Notes: generated from the sequence alone by a model not told the origin. A stretch of 64,000 nucleotides of DNA from Rhizobium sp. ASV8 (GCF_016429255.1 NZ_JAELUG010000007.1:31597-95596); one strand, 5' to 3'; shown: positions 12,965-25,972, numbered from the stretch's first letter. Translations and numbers: made by a program.

Positions 12965-14839
12965 TCAGCCCGCCAGATCCAGAGAAGCCGTCGCATAGGC
13001 TTCGAGCGTCAACCGTCTGTCCCCCGGGTGTTTCATCAGTCGGAACTCGCCAAGCCCGATCTCCTGCGGGCGAGGGGTGATGTTGACCAGGTGGAGTTGT
13101 CGCGATAGCCCGAGAGTTCCGGTGATGAAGGCGAGAACTGCGGTCGGATCGGATGAGAGGCATTCCCGCCAGTTGCGGCCCGCAAGCCGAGACAGGGTGG
13201 AGACTGCAGCAAAGAGCGGCCGTGGCGTTCCGGGCGCCGAGGGTTCATCCTCTGCAGCGATCACCCCGAAGGTCCCGGTTAGCGCCGAAAGCGTCAGGCA
13301 TTCCAATCCGGCATCGAGGATGCGAGCAGCATAGCCAAATGCGAAGGCATTGCCGAAACGCGCATTGTGCCGTGGATCTTCATTGGCCATGGCGATGCGC
13401 CCGCCGTACGGATTGTCCATGGTCCGGCTGCCATACGGGTTCTGTCGCATCGGTATCGTCGAAGGGCCGATGCGGTAGGGCTTGTCGCCGTAGATGCTGC
13501 GCACCGAGCGCGTGATGAAGGGAAGTGCTTCCAGCGTTTGCATGACGCTGAGATCGTCGGCTGCATGCACGATCGGATTGGTGCAGTGGGTGATGAATGC
13601 AAGCATGTCCGCGGGAACGCGTTTGCGATTGAGCTCGGTAAAATAGCTCAGCATGCCGCCGCCAAGACGCATATCGACAAAGGTGGCGCGAGCGGCTGCA
13701 TAGACTTCTTCGAGAGGCGGGCATTCAGGCCACTTGCTGCCCGGCGGCGTTGATTGCCGGTCAACCGACGGTGATATCACCAAGGCATCGGGCTTGAAGC
13801 CCGCATCTCGCATAAAATTGGCGATTTGCTGCGTTTCAGCAAAAGGGGGAAGACGGCACGGCAAGGCGATTTCCACGGTTGATCGCCCGGTATGACCTGC
13901 TGCAATGGCCGCAAACGACTTGAGTGCATCGATGCCGTGTCCCGCGCCGGGATCGAAATGAAACAGAAGCTCCTGCGGCGCGATTTCACGCAGCCGGTCG
14001 CGGGCTAGAAGGGTGGCCTCGGCGTCCTCGGGCGTGATCAGAAGCGCGATTGCCGGCATCGTACCGGACCTGTCTCCGAGGCTCAGCGTGATCGGACGCG
14101 CAGCGGTCGCCGGCGTGCGCGTCGAGCGCCGCATGTCGCCAAGGGTGAGAACGACGCGTTGCCCCACCCGATCGCCGGCGGGAAGATGATAGGGCCACGG
14201 CAAGGCGAGGGGGCGAACATAGGTCTTATAGGAGGCATCGGACCAGTTGCGCTGGTCTTCCATTTCGAAAGTATCGCCCTCCATGCGGCACTCGGCCGTG
14301 ATATGCGGTGAGACGCTATGGGTAATTGCGCGCATGTCCTTGAAGGGCTGCCAAGGCTCGATAAGGTCGGGAAAATGTGTGTCCTCGTGCGAACCATCGA
14401 CATGCTCGACGGACACCGGCATGCCAGCAACCCCGATGATCGGATGCAGGATACAAAAGCCGCAGCGGTTGGTTTCGAACCCGGTTGCGGAATGTGCTTC
14501 CGCTTCAAAGACCAGCACTTCGCCCTCTTCGGCAGCAATTCTCACCTCGATCGCCAGCTCTGTGTCAAAAGGCCCCGCGCAGCGCGCAATGTAGGTTACC
14601 GAAAAGCCGCCCTCACGCTGATCGATCCGCAGATCGTCGATGCGAGGCGCATAGGTGCCCCAGTCCCGATCGCGAACCAGATAGGAAACGGCTCGCAAAA
14701 CTTCGGCGCCATCATAGCAAATGGTCCGCAGGTTCCCGTCCTTGAAATCCGCGGTGAGCAGGCCTGCCGTCAATCGTGTGGGGGACGTTGCCGTCTCGCG
14801 CGTGCCGTAGAGCTGAAACGGATCGATCTTGGTCGTCAT
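12965..14839 (-). CDS. apnL: D-apionate lactonase-like protein (ApnL family)
   Basis: This is a 624-residue soluble protein without a signal peptide. Its length, start (MTTKIDPFQLYGTRE) and position directly after a Gfo/Idh/MocA dehydrogenase fit the D-apionolactonase family, which opens D-apionolactone to D-apionate. The N-terminal half is a beta-rich sugar-mutarotase-like domain (residues 1-230). The C-terminal half is barrel-like, with PIVHAADDLSVMQTLEALPF near residue 430. I infer the name mainly from pathway context and overall architecture; no catalytic residue is securely identified. Its ATG overlaps the dehydrogenase stop (ATGA, 14836-14839), so the two steps are translationally coupled. 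Confidence 0.75.
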   Translation of the reverse strand: MTTKIDPFQLYGTRETATSPTRLTAGLLTADFKDGNLRTICYDGAEVLRAVSYLVRDRDWGTYAPRIDDLRIDQREGGFSVTYIARCAGPFDTELAIEVRIAAEEGEVLVFEAEAHSATGFETNRCGFCILHPIIGVAGMPVSVEHVDGSHEDTHFPDLIEPWQPFKDMRAITHSVSPHITAECRMEGDTFEMEDQRNWSDASYKTYVRPLALPWPYHLPAGDRVGQRVVLTLGDMRRSTRTPATAARPITLSLGDRSGTMPAIALLITPEDAEATLLARDRLREIAPQELLFHFDPGAGHGIDALKSFAAIAAGHTGRSTVEIALPCRLPPFAETQQIANFMRDAGFKPDALVISPSVDRQSTPPGSKWPECPPLEEVYAAARATFVDMRLGGGMLSYFTELNRKRVPADMLAFITHCTNPIVHAADDLSVMQTLEALPFITRSVRSIYGDKPYRIGPSTIPMRQNPYGSRTMDNPYGGRIAMANEDPRHNARFGNAFAFGYAARILDAGLECLTLSALTGTFGVIAAEDEPSAPGTPRPLFAAVSTLSRLAGRNWRECLSSDPTAVLAFITGTLGLSRQLHLVNITPRPQEIGLGEFRLMKHPGDRRLTLEAYATASLDLAG

Positions 14840-15870
14840 TGCAGCAATGCTCCGATATCGACCGTACGTCCGCTCGCTGCACTATCGTAGGCCGCTTCGA
14901 CAAGCGCGAGCGTTTTGAGATTGTCTGCTCCGGACGTGGATGTCTCGGTGCCGTCTGCCAGACGGTCCGCCCAATGCTGCTGGATCGCCAGAACGCTTTC
15001 CTGGATATTGTGCCAGGGGCGCGACGCCCAGGAGAGAAGCTCTGGCGAGACATCGGAGATCGCAACGCCATCGGGTCCGGTAACCTCGAGACGATAGCCC
15101 TGCGACAGCCTGATCGAACCCTTCGTGCCGTCGAGTTCAATCAGCGTTTCCGGGAAGGGCTCCGTGGAAAGCCTGGAGGCATAGCTGACGTCGACGATCG
15201 ATGTCGCGCCGCTCTCGTGGTCGAGCAGGATCGTGGCGACATCCTCGCCCTTGATCGCCGGATTGACCCGCTTCGTGCGGGCCGTCAGCGTGGCGACATC
15301 ACCGAGAATGAAGCGGGCGATGTCGAGCGTATGGATGCCGAGATCCTCGATGATGAAGCGCTCGCCTTCGGCAAGATAGGGCTGGCCGGAGAAAACATCA
15401 AAGCCGGACCGGAAGGAGAAACGGCCCCAGAAGGGCTCGCCGATCGCACCCGATCGGAGAACCGTCTTGACCGCCTGGATGGGCGTCTGCCAGCGGAAAT
15501 TCTCATGCACCATCAGCGGCACGCCGGCCTGGGCGCAGAAGGCAACCATTGCCTTGGCATCGCTCAGGGTCTTTGCAAAGGGCTTCTGGCAGATCGCCGG
15601 GACTTTATGGGAAGCCGCCATTTCCACCAGAGCGCGGTGACTTGCCACCGTCGTTGCGATGTCGACAAAATCGAAGCCGCCATCCGCAAACATGGCCGCA
15701 GCATCACCATAGCGACGCTCGATGCCGAACTGGTCGCCGACGAGCTTCAGTCGCTCGGGGTCCCGGTCGCAGATCGCGACGATTTGAGCACCCTTCACGT
15801 CCTGCCACGCGTGCATCTGATTGATTGCGAAGAAACCGCAACCGATCAACGCACCTTTGAGTTCCACCAT
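14836..15870 (-). CDS. apsD: Gfo/Idh/MocA dehydrogenase, probable D-apiose dehydrogenase
   Basis: The 344-residue enzyme has a Rossmann start (LIGCGFFAINQMHAW) with the GxGxxA-like fingerprint. The family motif is CQKPFAKTLSDAKAMV, with the catalytic EKP-type lysine (here QKP) near residue 96, and EDLGIHTLDIARFILGD with its histidine lies near residue 180. Members oxidise sugars with NAD(P)+. In the D-apiose pathway this step gives D-apionolactone, the substrate of the overlapping downstream lactonase gene. It lies one base after the CUT2 permease gene, so transport and first oxidation are co-transcribed. The substitution of Gln for Glu in EKP is common and not disabling. Confidence 0.8.
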   Translation of the reverse strand: MVELKGALIGCGFFAINQMHAWQDVKGAQIVAICDRDPERLKLVGDQFGIERRYGDAAAMFADGGFDFVDIATTVASHRALVEMAASHKVPAICQKPFAKTLSDAKAMVAFCAQAGVPLMVHENFRWQTPIQAVKTVLRSGAIGEPFWGRFSFRSGFDVFSGQPYLAEGERFIIEDLGIHTLDIARFILGDVATLTARTKRVNPAIKGEDVATILLDHESGATSIVDVSYASRLSTEPFPETLIELDGTKGSIRLSQGYRLEVTGPDGVAISDVSPELLSWASRPWHNIQESVLAIQQHWADRLADGTETSTSGADNLKTLALVEAAYDSAASGRTVDIGALLQ

Positions 15871-15871
15871 T

Positions 15872-16932
15872 TCAACCTGCCTTTGCCATTTGCATGAGAG
15901 TGACGCGCTGCTGCAGGCGTCGCTGCGCCTGGTCCACGACCACAGCGATGATGATGACCAGCCCCTTGATGACCATCTGCCAGAAGGATGACACGCCCAT
16001 CATCACCAAGCCGTCGGAAAGGATGCCGATGACGAAGGCGCCGATGATAGTGCCGCCTATGGTGCCGCGACCGCCCGACATGGAGGTGCCGCCAAGTACT
16101 GCTGCGGCAATCGCATTCAGTTCGAAACTTTCACCCGTTGCGGGATGCGCCGCCATCAGCTCCGACGAAATGACGATGCCGACGATGGCGGCACACAGGC
16201 CGGAGAACATATAGACGAAGATCTTGACCACATCGACGCGAATGCCGGACATGCGCGCTGCGCGCTCGTTTCCGCCGACGGCGAAGATGTGCCGGCCAAT
16301 CGGCGTCGAGCGAGAAACGTAGGCAGCGATCAGCGCCAGAACGATCAGGATCCAGATCGAAACCGGCAGGCCGAACAGGCGTCCGGCGCCGAAAACGTCG
16401 AAACCGGTCGTGTCATATTCCGCCCGCCCGATCAGGTTCGGAAAGGTCTGGCCGTCCGAAGACAGGAGCGCCAGGCCGCGGGCGACGTAGAGCGTTCCAA
16501 GGGTCGCGATGAAGGGTGCGACGGTGAGCTTGGTGATGAGCAGGCCGTTGATGAGCCCGATCAGCAGCCCGACGGCAAGGGTGATGAGGATGATCTCGTA
16601 GATGTTGAAGTAGACGGTATAGCCGATCGGCAGCTCGACGCCGTTGAGAATGAGGGCGCCGGCCACCATGCCGCAAAGTCCGACGATCGAACCCACGGAG
16701 AGGTCAATGCCGCCGGTCACGATTACGAAGGTCATGCCCATGGCGAGAAAGGCGTTGAGCGCCACGTGTTTCGACATCAGGATGATGTTGGCGGTCGAGG
16801 TGAAGTTCGGCGCGAAGATCGCAAAGAAGATGATCACCGCAAAGAGCGCAATGAAAGTCCTGAGCTTCATCAATGTCAGGAGGACGGAGCCGTTCGAGCT
16901 TTTGGCCGCAAAGGCGGAGGATGTGTCTGCCG

Positions 16933-16936
<4 letters not shown>
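15872..16936 (-). CDS. CUT2 (ribose-type) ABC transporter permease
   Basis: The 354-residue integral membrane protein is of the RbsC family, with eight to ten hydrophobic helices. It carries the conserved GMTFVIVTGGIDLSVGS motif near residue 70, the cytoplasmic GRHIFAVGGNERAARMSGI loop and a LGGTSMSGGRGTIGGTIIGA segment toward the C-terminus. It forms a homodimeric channel for a monosaccharide. Its start overlaps the ATPase stop (ATGA). The adjacent dehydrogenase suggests D-apiose as the imported sugar. Confidence 0.93.
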
Positions 16937-18482
<1,546 letters not shown>

Positions 18483-18486
<4 letters not shown>

Positions 18487-19127
18487 TGGCCCAAAGTCAG
18501 CGCCGAAGGCGTTATCAGCGGCAACTGTCCGGGGGCGGGTTGGGGGAACGCGCCCGTGACACTGATCGACTTGCCGACGAGACCGTCACGGGGCAAGGCG
18601 GCAAGAAAGGACGCATTGGCCTTCTCATTGAAAGCCTTGCCGAACTGCGCCCATTCGATCTGGTTCTTGAAACTGTTGAAATCGACGAACTCAAGCGCAT
18701 CGCGAATTGCCGTTCCGCGGATGGCAGGCCCGATCTGGATCTTCGCGTCGGGTTTGCCATCGCCATCGACGTCCACATCCACTGTGGCAGCGCGAGATGT
18801 CGTATCCGCCGCCACGATCCTGCCGCTGAGTTTCACGGCATAGGTCCATGGTGAGCCGGACTGCTTGCGCGGATTGCCGAATTTGGCTCCGGCTTCATCC
18901 GGGCTTGCGGCAGCGAGTTGCTGCACCGCTTTCAGGTCGCCGGCGCGCCTATCAAGATCCGGTATCGCCTGCGACTGCCAGATCGCATCGACCCTGGCAG
19001 CCGGATCGAAAGCGCTCTTTGCTTCCGCTGCAGCTTTTTCTTCGGCGGACGGCGTCTTGACGATCTTGCATCCGGGCAGTGCTGTGGCCAGCATGATGGC
19101 CGCAATCACCCCAACGATCCTCGCCAT
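18483..19127 (-). CDS. DUF2291 family lipoprotein
   Basis: The 214-residue precursor begins MARIVGVIAAIMLATALPGC, a lipoprotein signal with Cys20 as the lipidation site, so it should be anchored in the periplasm. DUF2291 proteins are found almost exclusively inside ribose-type ABC operons, as here between the binding-protein gene and the ATPase gene. Their function is unproven; a periplasmic accessory to sugar capture is the natural guess. The start at 19127 follows GAGGTG. The C-terminal half includes a DVDVDGDGKPDAKIQIGP stretch resembling a Ca-binding loop and the family motif FVDFNSFKNQIEWAQFGK. Confidence 0.88.
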
Positions 19128-19202
19128 GCAATGCACCTCAATTTCTCGATGAAACAATGCGGAGAGCGTGATGCACGCTCTCCGCCGCTGCATGGGTTGC
19201 CG

Positions 19203-21052
<1,850 letters not shown>

Positions 21053-21086
21053 ATTGGTACCTCGTTCACTTTCAGATTGTGGTAGC

Positions 21087-21106
21087 GCAAGTGGTATGAT
21101 GAGTCA
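21087..21106 (-). promoter_or_regulatory. Candidate GntR operator upstream of the oxidoisomerase gene
   Basis: The plus strand reads GCAAGTGGTATGATGAGTCA, containing the shared TGGTATGATGAG core. It lies in the 84-base gap between the kinase stop and the oxidoisomerase start, in the same orientation to its target as the other two sites. Confidence 0.6.
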
Positions 21107-21136
21107 ATGAGCATGCCATCGGATTGATGCGGGAGG

Positions 21137-22471
21137 CTAGGATGCCCTGCCGGCCCGGATTTGCGCGAAATAGTCGTCGGTCCCTACCTGCCCGCCCTTC
21201 AATGCGATCTGCAGGCCGTTGGTGGGCGCGTAGCCGCCATGGGCAGAGCACAGCGGCGATCCAGGCGTTTGCGGCAATGGAAGAAGCGTCGTCAGTGCCT
21301 CGACACGGAGTTCCTTCAGAGCGTGGCTCGATGTATCTCCGCCGGCAATAACGGCGCGACCGAGGTTTTCCTGCTCGATCAATCGCCGGAGTATGGTTCC
21401 CAGCGCCTGACCGAGATGGTGGCGAGCGCCGGGTATGCGGTCGATGTCGCCGCCGCGGTCGGCCGAAGGGCCGAGCGCGGTGTGAAGAATGACGCTGCGG
21501 CCAGCCTTCAGACTGGCCATGCCTGTCGCGACGGCTGCATCCAGTGTCTGCGCGGCATGCTCGCCGATAAGCGCCAACGGGTCGAGATCCACACAGTCGA
21601 AGCCTTCAGCCATGGCGTGACGGATTTGCCGCTCCGTCGTCGGCGATACGCTGCCGGAGACGACCGCCAGGCGATCGACCTTGCCCGGGCTTGGGAAATC
21701 CGGCTTTTCGCCGATTAGGCCTGCGTTGCGCCAGACATTGAAAAGGGCATATTCAATGCCGGAGGAGCCGGCGACGAAGGCGTTGCCTTTGCTCGCAAGG
21801 CGCCAGAGCTGGTGACCGGCTGCGGCCTGCGTTTCCGGACCGTCGACGTCAAGCAGCAGGATGGTTTCGCCGGCTGCGGCCAGTTTGTCGATCCGCTCGT
21901 CGGCATCGGCTGCGCGGATCGTGACGAGGTCGGCCAGACCAACGTGAAGAGATGTTTGCTTGCTCAGATGCGCGGCCAGATCGGCCTCATCCATCGGTGT
22001 GACCGGATGGCGGCTCATGACCGGATGCCGGTCGATCCGGAACACTCGGCCCTGATAGGCCGCAAAGAGATGGCCGAAGGCGGTGTAGCGCTTCAGCTGG
22101 GGCGCCCCGACGATGACGGGCACGACGGATTGCTCAAAAAGCGCCTTGCCGATCTCGATCGCTTTGCCGATGCTCCCGACCCTCGGGCTGGAATCGAAGG
22201 TCGAGCAGACCTTGTAGTGGCAGATGGGGGCATCAAGGCCCCGAAGCCATTTGAATTGAGGCGTCAGACGCTCGTCCATCCATTGCGGTGTTTCGCTGCG
22301 GCTAGTGCCGGCAACACCGATGGCGCGGCAGTCCTTGAACCGCTCCAGGATGGCCTCGTCTGGAATGCCAAGGAAGAGGGCAGTCGGTACGCCATTGGAG
22401 GCAAGGGCCTCCATGACGTCGGTCGAACCGGTGAAATCGTCGCCATAATAGCTGAGAAGAAGTTTGGACAT
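21137..22471 (-). CDS. oiaK: DUF1537-family kinase, probable 3-oxo-isoapionate kinase
   Basis: The protein is 444 residues, the usual length for four-carbon acid sugar kinases (DUF1537). The N-terminal substrate domain begins LLLSYYGDDFTGSTDVMEAL, with the family motif DDFTG. The C-terminal nucleotide domain contains AVVSGSVSPTTERQIRHA and VIAGGDTSSHALKELRV. These kinases phosphorylate acid sugars; within D-apiose pathways the member is 3-oxo-isoapionate kinase, giving the 4-phosphate. It lies five bases downstream of the RuBisCO-like gene, so both are co-transcribed. Other DUF1537 substrates (erythronate, threonate) are possible without the context. Confidence 0.85.
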   Translation of the reverse strand: MSKLLLSYYGDDFTGSTDVMEALASNGVPTALFLGIPDEAILERFKDCRAIGVAGTSRSETPQWMDERLTPQFKWLRGLDAPICHYKVCSTFDSSPRVGSIGKAIEIGKALFEQSVVPVIVGAPQLKRYTAFGHLFAAYQGRVFRIDRHPVMSRHPVTPMDEADLAAHLSKQTSLHVGLADLVTIRAADADERIDKLAAAGETILLLDVDGPETQAAAGHQLWRLASKGNAFVAGSSGIEYALFNVWRNAGLIGEKPDFPSPGKVDRLAVVSGSVSPTTERQIRHAMAEGFDCVDLDPLALIGEHAAQTLDAAVATGMASLKAGRSVILHTALGPSADRGGDIDRIPGARHHLGQALGTILRRLIEQENLGRAVIAGGDTSSHALKELRVEALTTLLPLPQTPGSPLCSAHGGYAPTNGLQIALKGGQVGTDDYFAQIRAGRAS

Positions 22472-22476
22472 CGCTC

Positions 22477-23736
22477 TCAGGCGTCCTTGCCGTCGCTGAA
22501 TTTCGCAATCGAGGCGGCGAGTTCCGGATGGTCCCTGGCATAGTCGGAGAGCGGAATGTCGGATACCGCTGCCCGCCAGGCCTGCTGAATGGCGCGAACG
22601 CCGGCAGCAGGCCCGAAAGGATGGCTGACGATGCCGCCGCCGCAGAGATAGAGAAGATCCGTGGTTCTGCCTGTGCGCTGATAGGTTTCAGGCGCCTGGC
22701 CGCCCCATTGGCCGGAGCCTGCAACGGGAAGCGGGCAGTCGGATGGATCAAAGAGCGGCGTGCTGATGGCCTTGAAGGACTCGACGAAACTGTCGTCCGG
22801 CTCCCAGTATTTGACCCTGATGCCGTTGATCTGAAACTGATCGACGCCGAGAAGGCGCCAGAACTGCTGGTAGACCTTGAAATCCATACCGGCGCCGGGA
22901 TGGCGGGTCAGCACATCCCAGCCATTGCGATGCGCATGCAGAACCAGCCCCGACCGCTTGCGCAGGAAACTCATGCCACCGAAGCCGATCGAATTGATAT
23001 TGACGACGGCGCAATTGCCGCCGGCCTTTAGCACCAGATCGTGATTGCGCATCATCTCGTCGGGATCGGCATGTGAAATGCCGAAGGCATACATCACCTT
23101 CTTGCCCGTCTTTTGTTCGTGATCGAGGATGAGCGGCATGATGGCCTCGACGCGCTCCTTAAGCGGCGAGTAGGCGGGGCCCATCAGCTTTTCGTCATCC
23201 TTGATGAAATCGACGCCGGAGCCGATCAATTCGCCAACAAGCGCGGCCGTTTCCGCCGGCCGCAGGCCGAGCGCCGGCTTGACGATGGTGCCGATAATCG
23301 GCCGTCCACTGACGCCGGTCAGACGCAGACTGCCGGCAATGCCGAACTGCGGGCCGGGATGGGCGTCTCGGAAGGCCGCGGGCAGCTTCATGTCGACGAT
23401 GCGTATGCCGGTCATGCCCTTGATCGAAAAGACGCCGCCGATTGCAATCGTCATCAGCGCGGACAGGTCGGTCCCGATCGCGTCCAGCGGAAAGGCGATG
23501 TCGACATCGGCCCTGTGGATCGGGCCTTCTCCATCGCGAAGTTCCGGCCAGGTGGGGTGCTCTTTGTCGGGCAGGGGACGGATCGCCGTAACGCGCGCCG
23601 CCACGCGCGCTTTGAGCTCCTCCGTTTCACCGGGAACGGCGACGAAGGTGCCGGTCGACTGATCGCTGGCGATCTTGCGGGCCATGGCCTCGATGTCGCC
23701 GGGCGTTTCGATACGATAGGTGATGATGATGCTCAT
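22477..23736 (-). CDS. RuBisCO-like protein (OiaX/OiaT type)
   Basis: The product is 419 residues, the length of a RuBisCO large-chain-like protein. Lys153 in IVKPALGLRP matches the catalytic KPKLGL lysine. FIKDDE (residues 177-182) keeps the carbamylated Lys179 and the metal ligands Asp181 and Glu182. HAHRNGWDVLTRHP and YLCGGGIVSHPFGPAAG correspond to the His and phosphate-binding loops. It is unlikely to fix CO2. In D-apiose degradation, RuBisCO-like proteins act on 3-oxo-isoapionate 4-phosphate, either as a decarboxylase (OiaX, giving L-erythrulose 1-phosphate) or as a transcarboxylase/hydrolase (OiaT, giving 3-phosphoglycerate and glycolate). Sequence reading alone does not decide between them. 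Confidence 0.85.
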   Translation of the reverse strand: MSIIITYRIETPGDIEAMARKIASDQSTGTFVAVPGETEELKARVAARVTAIRPLPDKEHPTWPELRDGEGPIHRADVDIAFPLDAIGTDLSALMTIAIGGVFSIKGMTGIRIVDMKLPAAFRDAHPGPQFGIAGSLRLTGVSGRPIIGTIVKPALGLRPAETAALVGELIGSGVDFIKDDEKLMGPAYSPLKERVEAIMPLILDHEQKTGKKVMYAFGISHADPDEMMRNHDLVLKAGGNCAVVNINSIGFGGMSFLRKRSGLVLHAHRNGWDVLTRHPGAGMDFKVYQQFWRLLGVDQFQINGIRVKYWEPDDSFVESFKAISTPLFDPSDCPLPVAGSGQWGGQAPETYQRTGRTTDLLYLCGGGIVSHPFGPAAGVRAIQQAWRAAVSDIPLSDYARDHPELAASIAKFSDGKDA

Positions 23737-23778
23737 AAGAGACCGATTACTCCTCTCGCCGATGATTTTTCACATGGC

Positions 23779-23806
23779 GTCAACTGGTAATCTGGTATAA
23801 TGAGTA
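23779..23806 (-). promoter_or_regulatory. Candidate GntR operator in the RLP/GntR divergent promoter
   Basis: The plus strand carries CAACTGG followed by TCTGGTATAATGAGT, so the core TGGTATAATGAG is accompanied by an extra CTGGTA half-site. It lies about 45-70 bases upstream of the RuBisCO-like gene and upstream of the divergent regulator gene, a normal place for an autoregulated operator. On the minus strand TTGACG abuts it as a possible -35. Confidence 0.62.
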
Positions 23807-23902
23807 TTCCAATTTCCGCAATGGTTTTTTTGCCGGCATTTGGGAACAGCTTTCGAATGGGCTTCCGTCACGGCATCAAAAATGCATAAGGGAGAGGAAG
23901 CT

Positions 23903-24625
23903 TTGAGAAAGCGGGGGGCCATGGGCGAGCCAGTCGAGCAGATCGTACGTCGAAAGCTATCGGATGAGGTATTTGATCGGCTTGAGCGGTTGATCACATC
24001 GGGAGAATTGAAGCCCGGCGACGAGATGCCGTCCGAGCGCGTTCTGATGGAACGCTTCGGCGTTGGACGCCCCGCCATCCGTGAGGCCATGCAGGCTCTT
24101 GCGAAGATGGGTCTCGTCAACATTTCGCATGGCGAGCGTGCGAAGGTCCTTCAACTCACTGCAAAATCGATTTTCCGACAGGTCGATCTGACAGCGAAGA
24201 TCATGCTGTCCCAGTCGTCGGATTCACTCGAGCAGCTAAAGAGCGCACGCATTTTCTTCGAGCGCGGGATGGCGCGCGAGGCAGCCATGCGCACAACTCC
24301 CAAGGATGTCGACGACCTTCACGCGATTATTGAACGCCAGCGCGCCTCGCTCGGGCATGCGGAGGACTTCATTTCGGCCGATATGCAGTTTCATACGCGT
24401 ATTGCCCAGATTTCCGGCAATCCGATCTTCTCGGCGGTCAGTGAAGCCATGCTGGCATGGTTGAAGACCTATCATACGGACATGCTGATCTGGACGGGCA
24501 AGGAAAAGCTTACGCTCGTCGAACACGAGGAAATCCTCGCACATCTTGCAGAAAATGATGCTGATGCGGCCGAGCAAGCGATGCTCAGGCATCTTGAACG
24601 ATCGCGATCACTCTATACAAAATAA
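23903..24625 (+). CDS. GntR/FadR-family transcriptional regulator
   Basis: The product is 240 residues from a TTG at 23903 preceded by GGAGAGG at a five-base distance; an ATG at 23882 lacks a ribosome site and an ATG at 23921 is a weaker alternative. The N-terminal winged helix has GDEMPSERVLMERFGVGRPAIREAMQAL, the FadR-subfamily signature. An all-helical FCD ligand domain follows, with DMQFHTRIAQISGN for metal/acid binding. It is divergent from the RuBisCO-like gene. It probably represses the apiose units through the shared TGGTATRATGAG sites until a pathway acid such as apionate binds. Confidence 0.9.
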   Translation: MRKRGAMGEPVEQIVRRKLSDEVFDRLERLITSGELKPGDEMPSERVLMERFGVGRPAIREAMQALAKMGLVNISHGERAKVLQLTAKSIFRQVDLTAKIMLSQSSDSLEQLKSARIFFERGMAREAAMRTTPKDVDDLHAIIERQRASLGHAEDFISADMQFHTRIAQISGNPIFSAVSEAMLAWLKTYHTDMLIWTGKEKLTLVEHEEILAHLAENDADAAEQAMLRHLERSRSLYTK

Positions 24626-24654
24626 CGCGGCTTTTATCGACATATTATGACGAC

Positions 24655-25128
24655 GTGTCGCCGCTAGCGACATACGCGGTGCTCCGGAGAAGGCTGCTCC
24701 AACATGGCGACACGCCGCCGGTCCCGCGCATGATCTATACGCTTCCGGACGCACAGCGTTGGGATCGTGCGCCGGGTGTGACACTTATCGGCGACGCCGC
24801 GCACCTGATGCCGCTATCGGGCGAGGGGGCGAACCTTGCAATGTTTGATGGTGCGGAGCTTGGAAAAGCGATTGCCGCACACCCTGGCGACATTGAAGCG
24901 GCACTCTCCATCTACGAGGAGGCAATGTTCCCCCGAAGCGCGTCCGAAGCTGTCGACGCATACCAGATCCTGGATCTCTGCCTCGGTCATCGCGTACCCT
25001 TTGGGCTCGTCGATTTCTTCAACCGCGCACTTACTGGACAGCATGCGAAACCCACCGGCTCGCGAAAACCAGTGGGCTGCCATACACCTCCGGAACGCGT
25101 GAATAAGTTCAGGTCCTGCCGGACCTGA
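24655..25128 (+). pseudogene. 5'-truncated FAD-dependent monooxygenase remnant
   Basis: The readable 157 residues contain the C-terminal FAD motif of class A flavoprotein monooxygenases (TetX-like): VTLIGDAAHLMPLSGEGANLAMFDGAELGKAI. After this comes the usual AAHPGDIEAALSIYEEAMFPRS. The N-terminal Rossmann half (about 230 residues with GxGxxG) is absent upstream. The final 30 residues drift away from the family, suggesting a broken C-terminus too. It starts 30 bases after the GntR gene and is best read as a relic. Confidence 0.75.
25109..25128. repeat. Perfect short hairpin
   Basis: TCAGGTCC and GGACCTGA form an eight-base perfect stem around a TGCC loop. No T-run follows on either strand, so terminator activity would be weak. 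It overlaps the last codons of the monooxygenase relic. Confidence 0.6.
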
Positions 25129-25267
25129 CCTAGATGCCTTAGCCGCGACGCACGGCCGCGCATCGCCCTTTGGAACTCAGCTTCTCACAGTCTGAGGCGA
25201 TTGTGGTCTGCGATGCGACCGATGAACTGTCTCTGCAACTCCCCAAGGCAATGGTTGGGGGAGCGCC

Positions 25268-25461
25268 TTCCGTTTCGTCTTCATCTATAACGTGCCGGTC
25301 GAGGCAAAGCGCGCCGCTATCGACGCGATTACCACATGCATTTCATTAGGGGCGTATAATCCCAAATCGGCATGCGGGTTCCACTTGAACGGATCGTCGA
25401 GGCGCATGATGCCCTGGGGACGAGAAGGTGACCGGCAAGACCCTGGTCGATGTAATCTAAC
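25268..25461 (+). pseudogene. Zinc-type alcohol dehydrogenase / quinone reductase C-terminal relic
   Basis: Frame fragments read FRFVFIYNVPVEAKRAAID followed by TTCISLGAYNP, then after a frame change RVPLERIVEAHDALG, and after another DEKVTGKTLVDVI and a stop. Joined, these are the last 60 residues of an MDR-family NADPH:quinone reductase, whose typical ending is xLPLERIAEAHxxxxxGxxTGKxVLxV. At least two frameshifts and loss of the first 80 percent of the gene make it dead. Confidence 0.7.
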
Positions 25462-25477
25462 GACCAACGTCAGCCTA

Positions 25478-25972
25478 TTGTGATTTGTATCGACAAAAGA
25501 CCCGGTCAATACCTGGAATTACCAAGGGTTATTGTAGTTCTCGGTGCAGAGATCCGGTGCTGATTTAAAACGTGCCAACACCGGCTCCTTGAGTTGGCAC
25601 TCTCTGCCCAAAATCGATAATACGCCCAAAAATAGTCCGTTGACCGGATATAGCCGCAGACCTACACAGTTCGTCGACGGACCTGATCCAGAAGCAAACC
25701 TCCACTCGGACGATAGCAATCCGGAGAAGGAAAATGAAATCATGGATCATTCCCGTTTTGGCGATTGAAGTGCTTGCTGCAGACGATGTGAAGGCCGCCA
25801 CGAGTGAAGCAGTGAAGGTGTTTCTGAGGGATTCCGAGGTCAAGATTGACGAGTCTTCGATGCAGTAGAAAAAAGTCCACTTCGGATCAACGAAGGCGAC
25901 GGATACTACCTTCGACGGTTCGAACAAGGACGGCCCGCAGAATTTCGAGATGACATGGTCGCGGTTGCCAAT
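25478..25972 (+). repeat. Dispersed repeat, copy 1 (full length)
   Basis: This segment is a diverged direct duplicate of 42737-43231. It opens with TTGTGATT and a GACCC-to-TGATT module of 68 bases, then has an inverted repeat (GTGCCAAC 25572-25579, GTTGGCAC 25593-25600), then a small broken gene. The middle part around the hairpin and downstream gene is close to 90 percent identical by eye. A third locus at 39102-39230 has only the first module. Confidence 0.8.

Noticed and set aside
25572..25600. Hairpin GTGCCAAC/GTTGGCAC as a transcription terminator
   Set aside because: It precedes rather than follows a gene, has no T-run, and recurs with the repeat element, so I treat it as part of that element.
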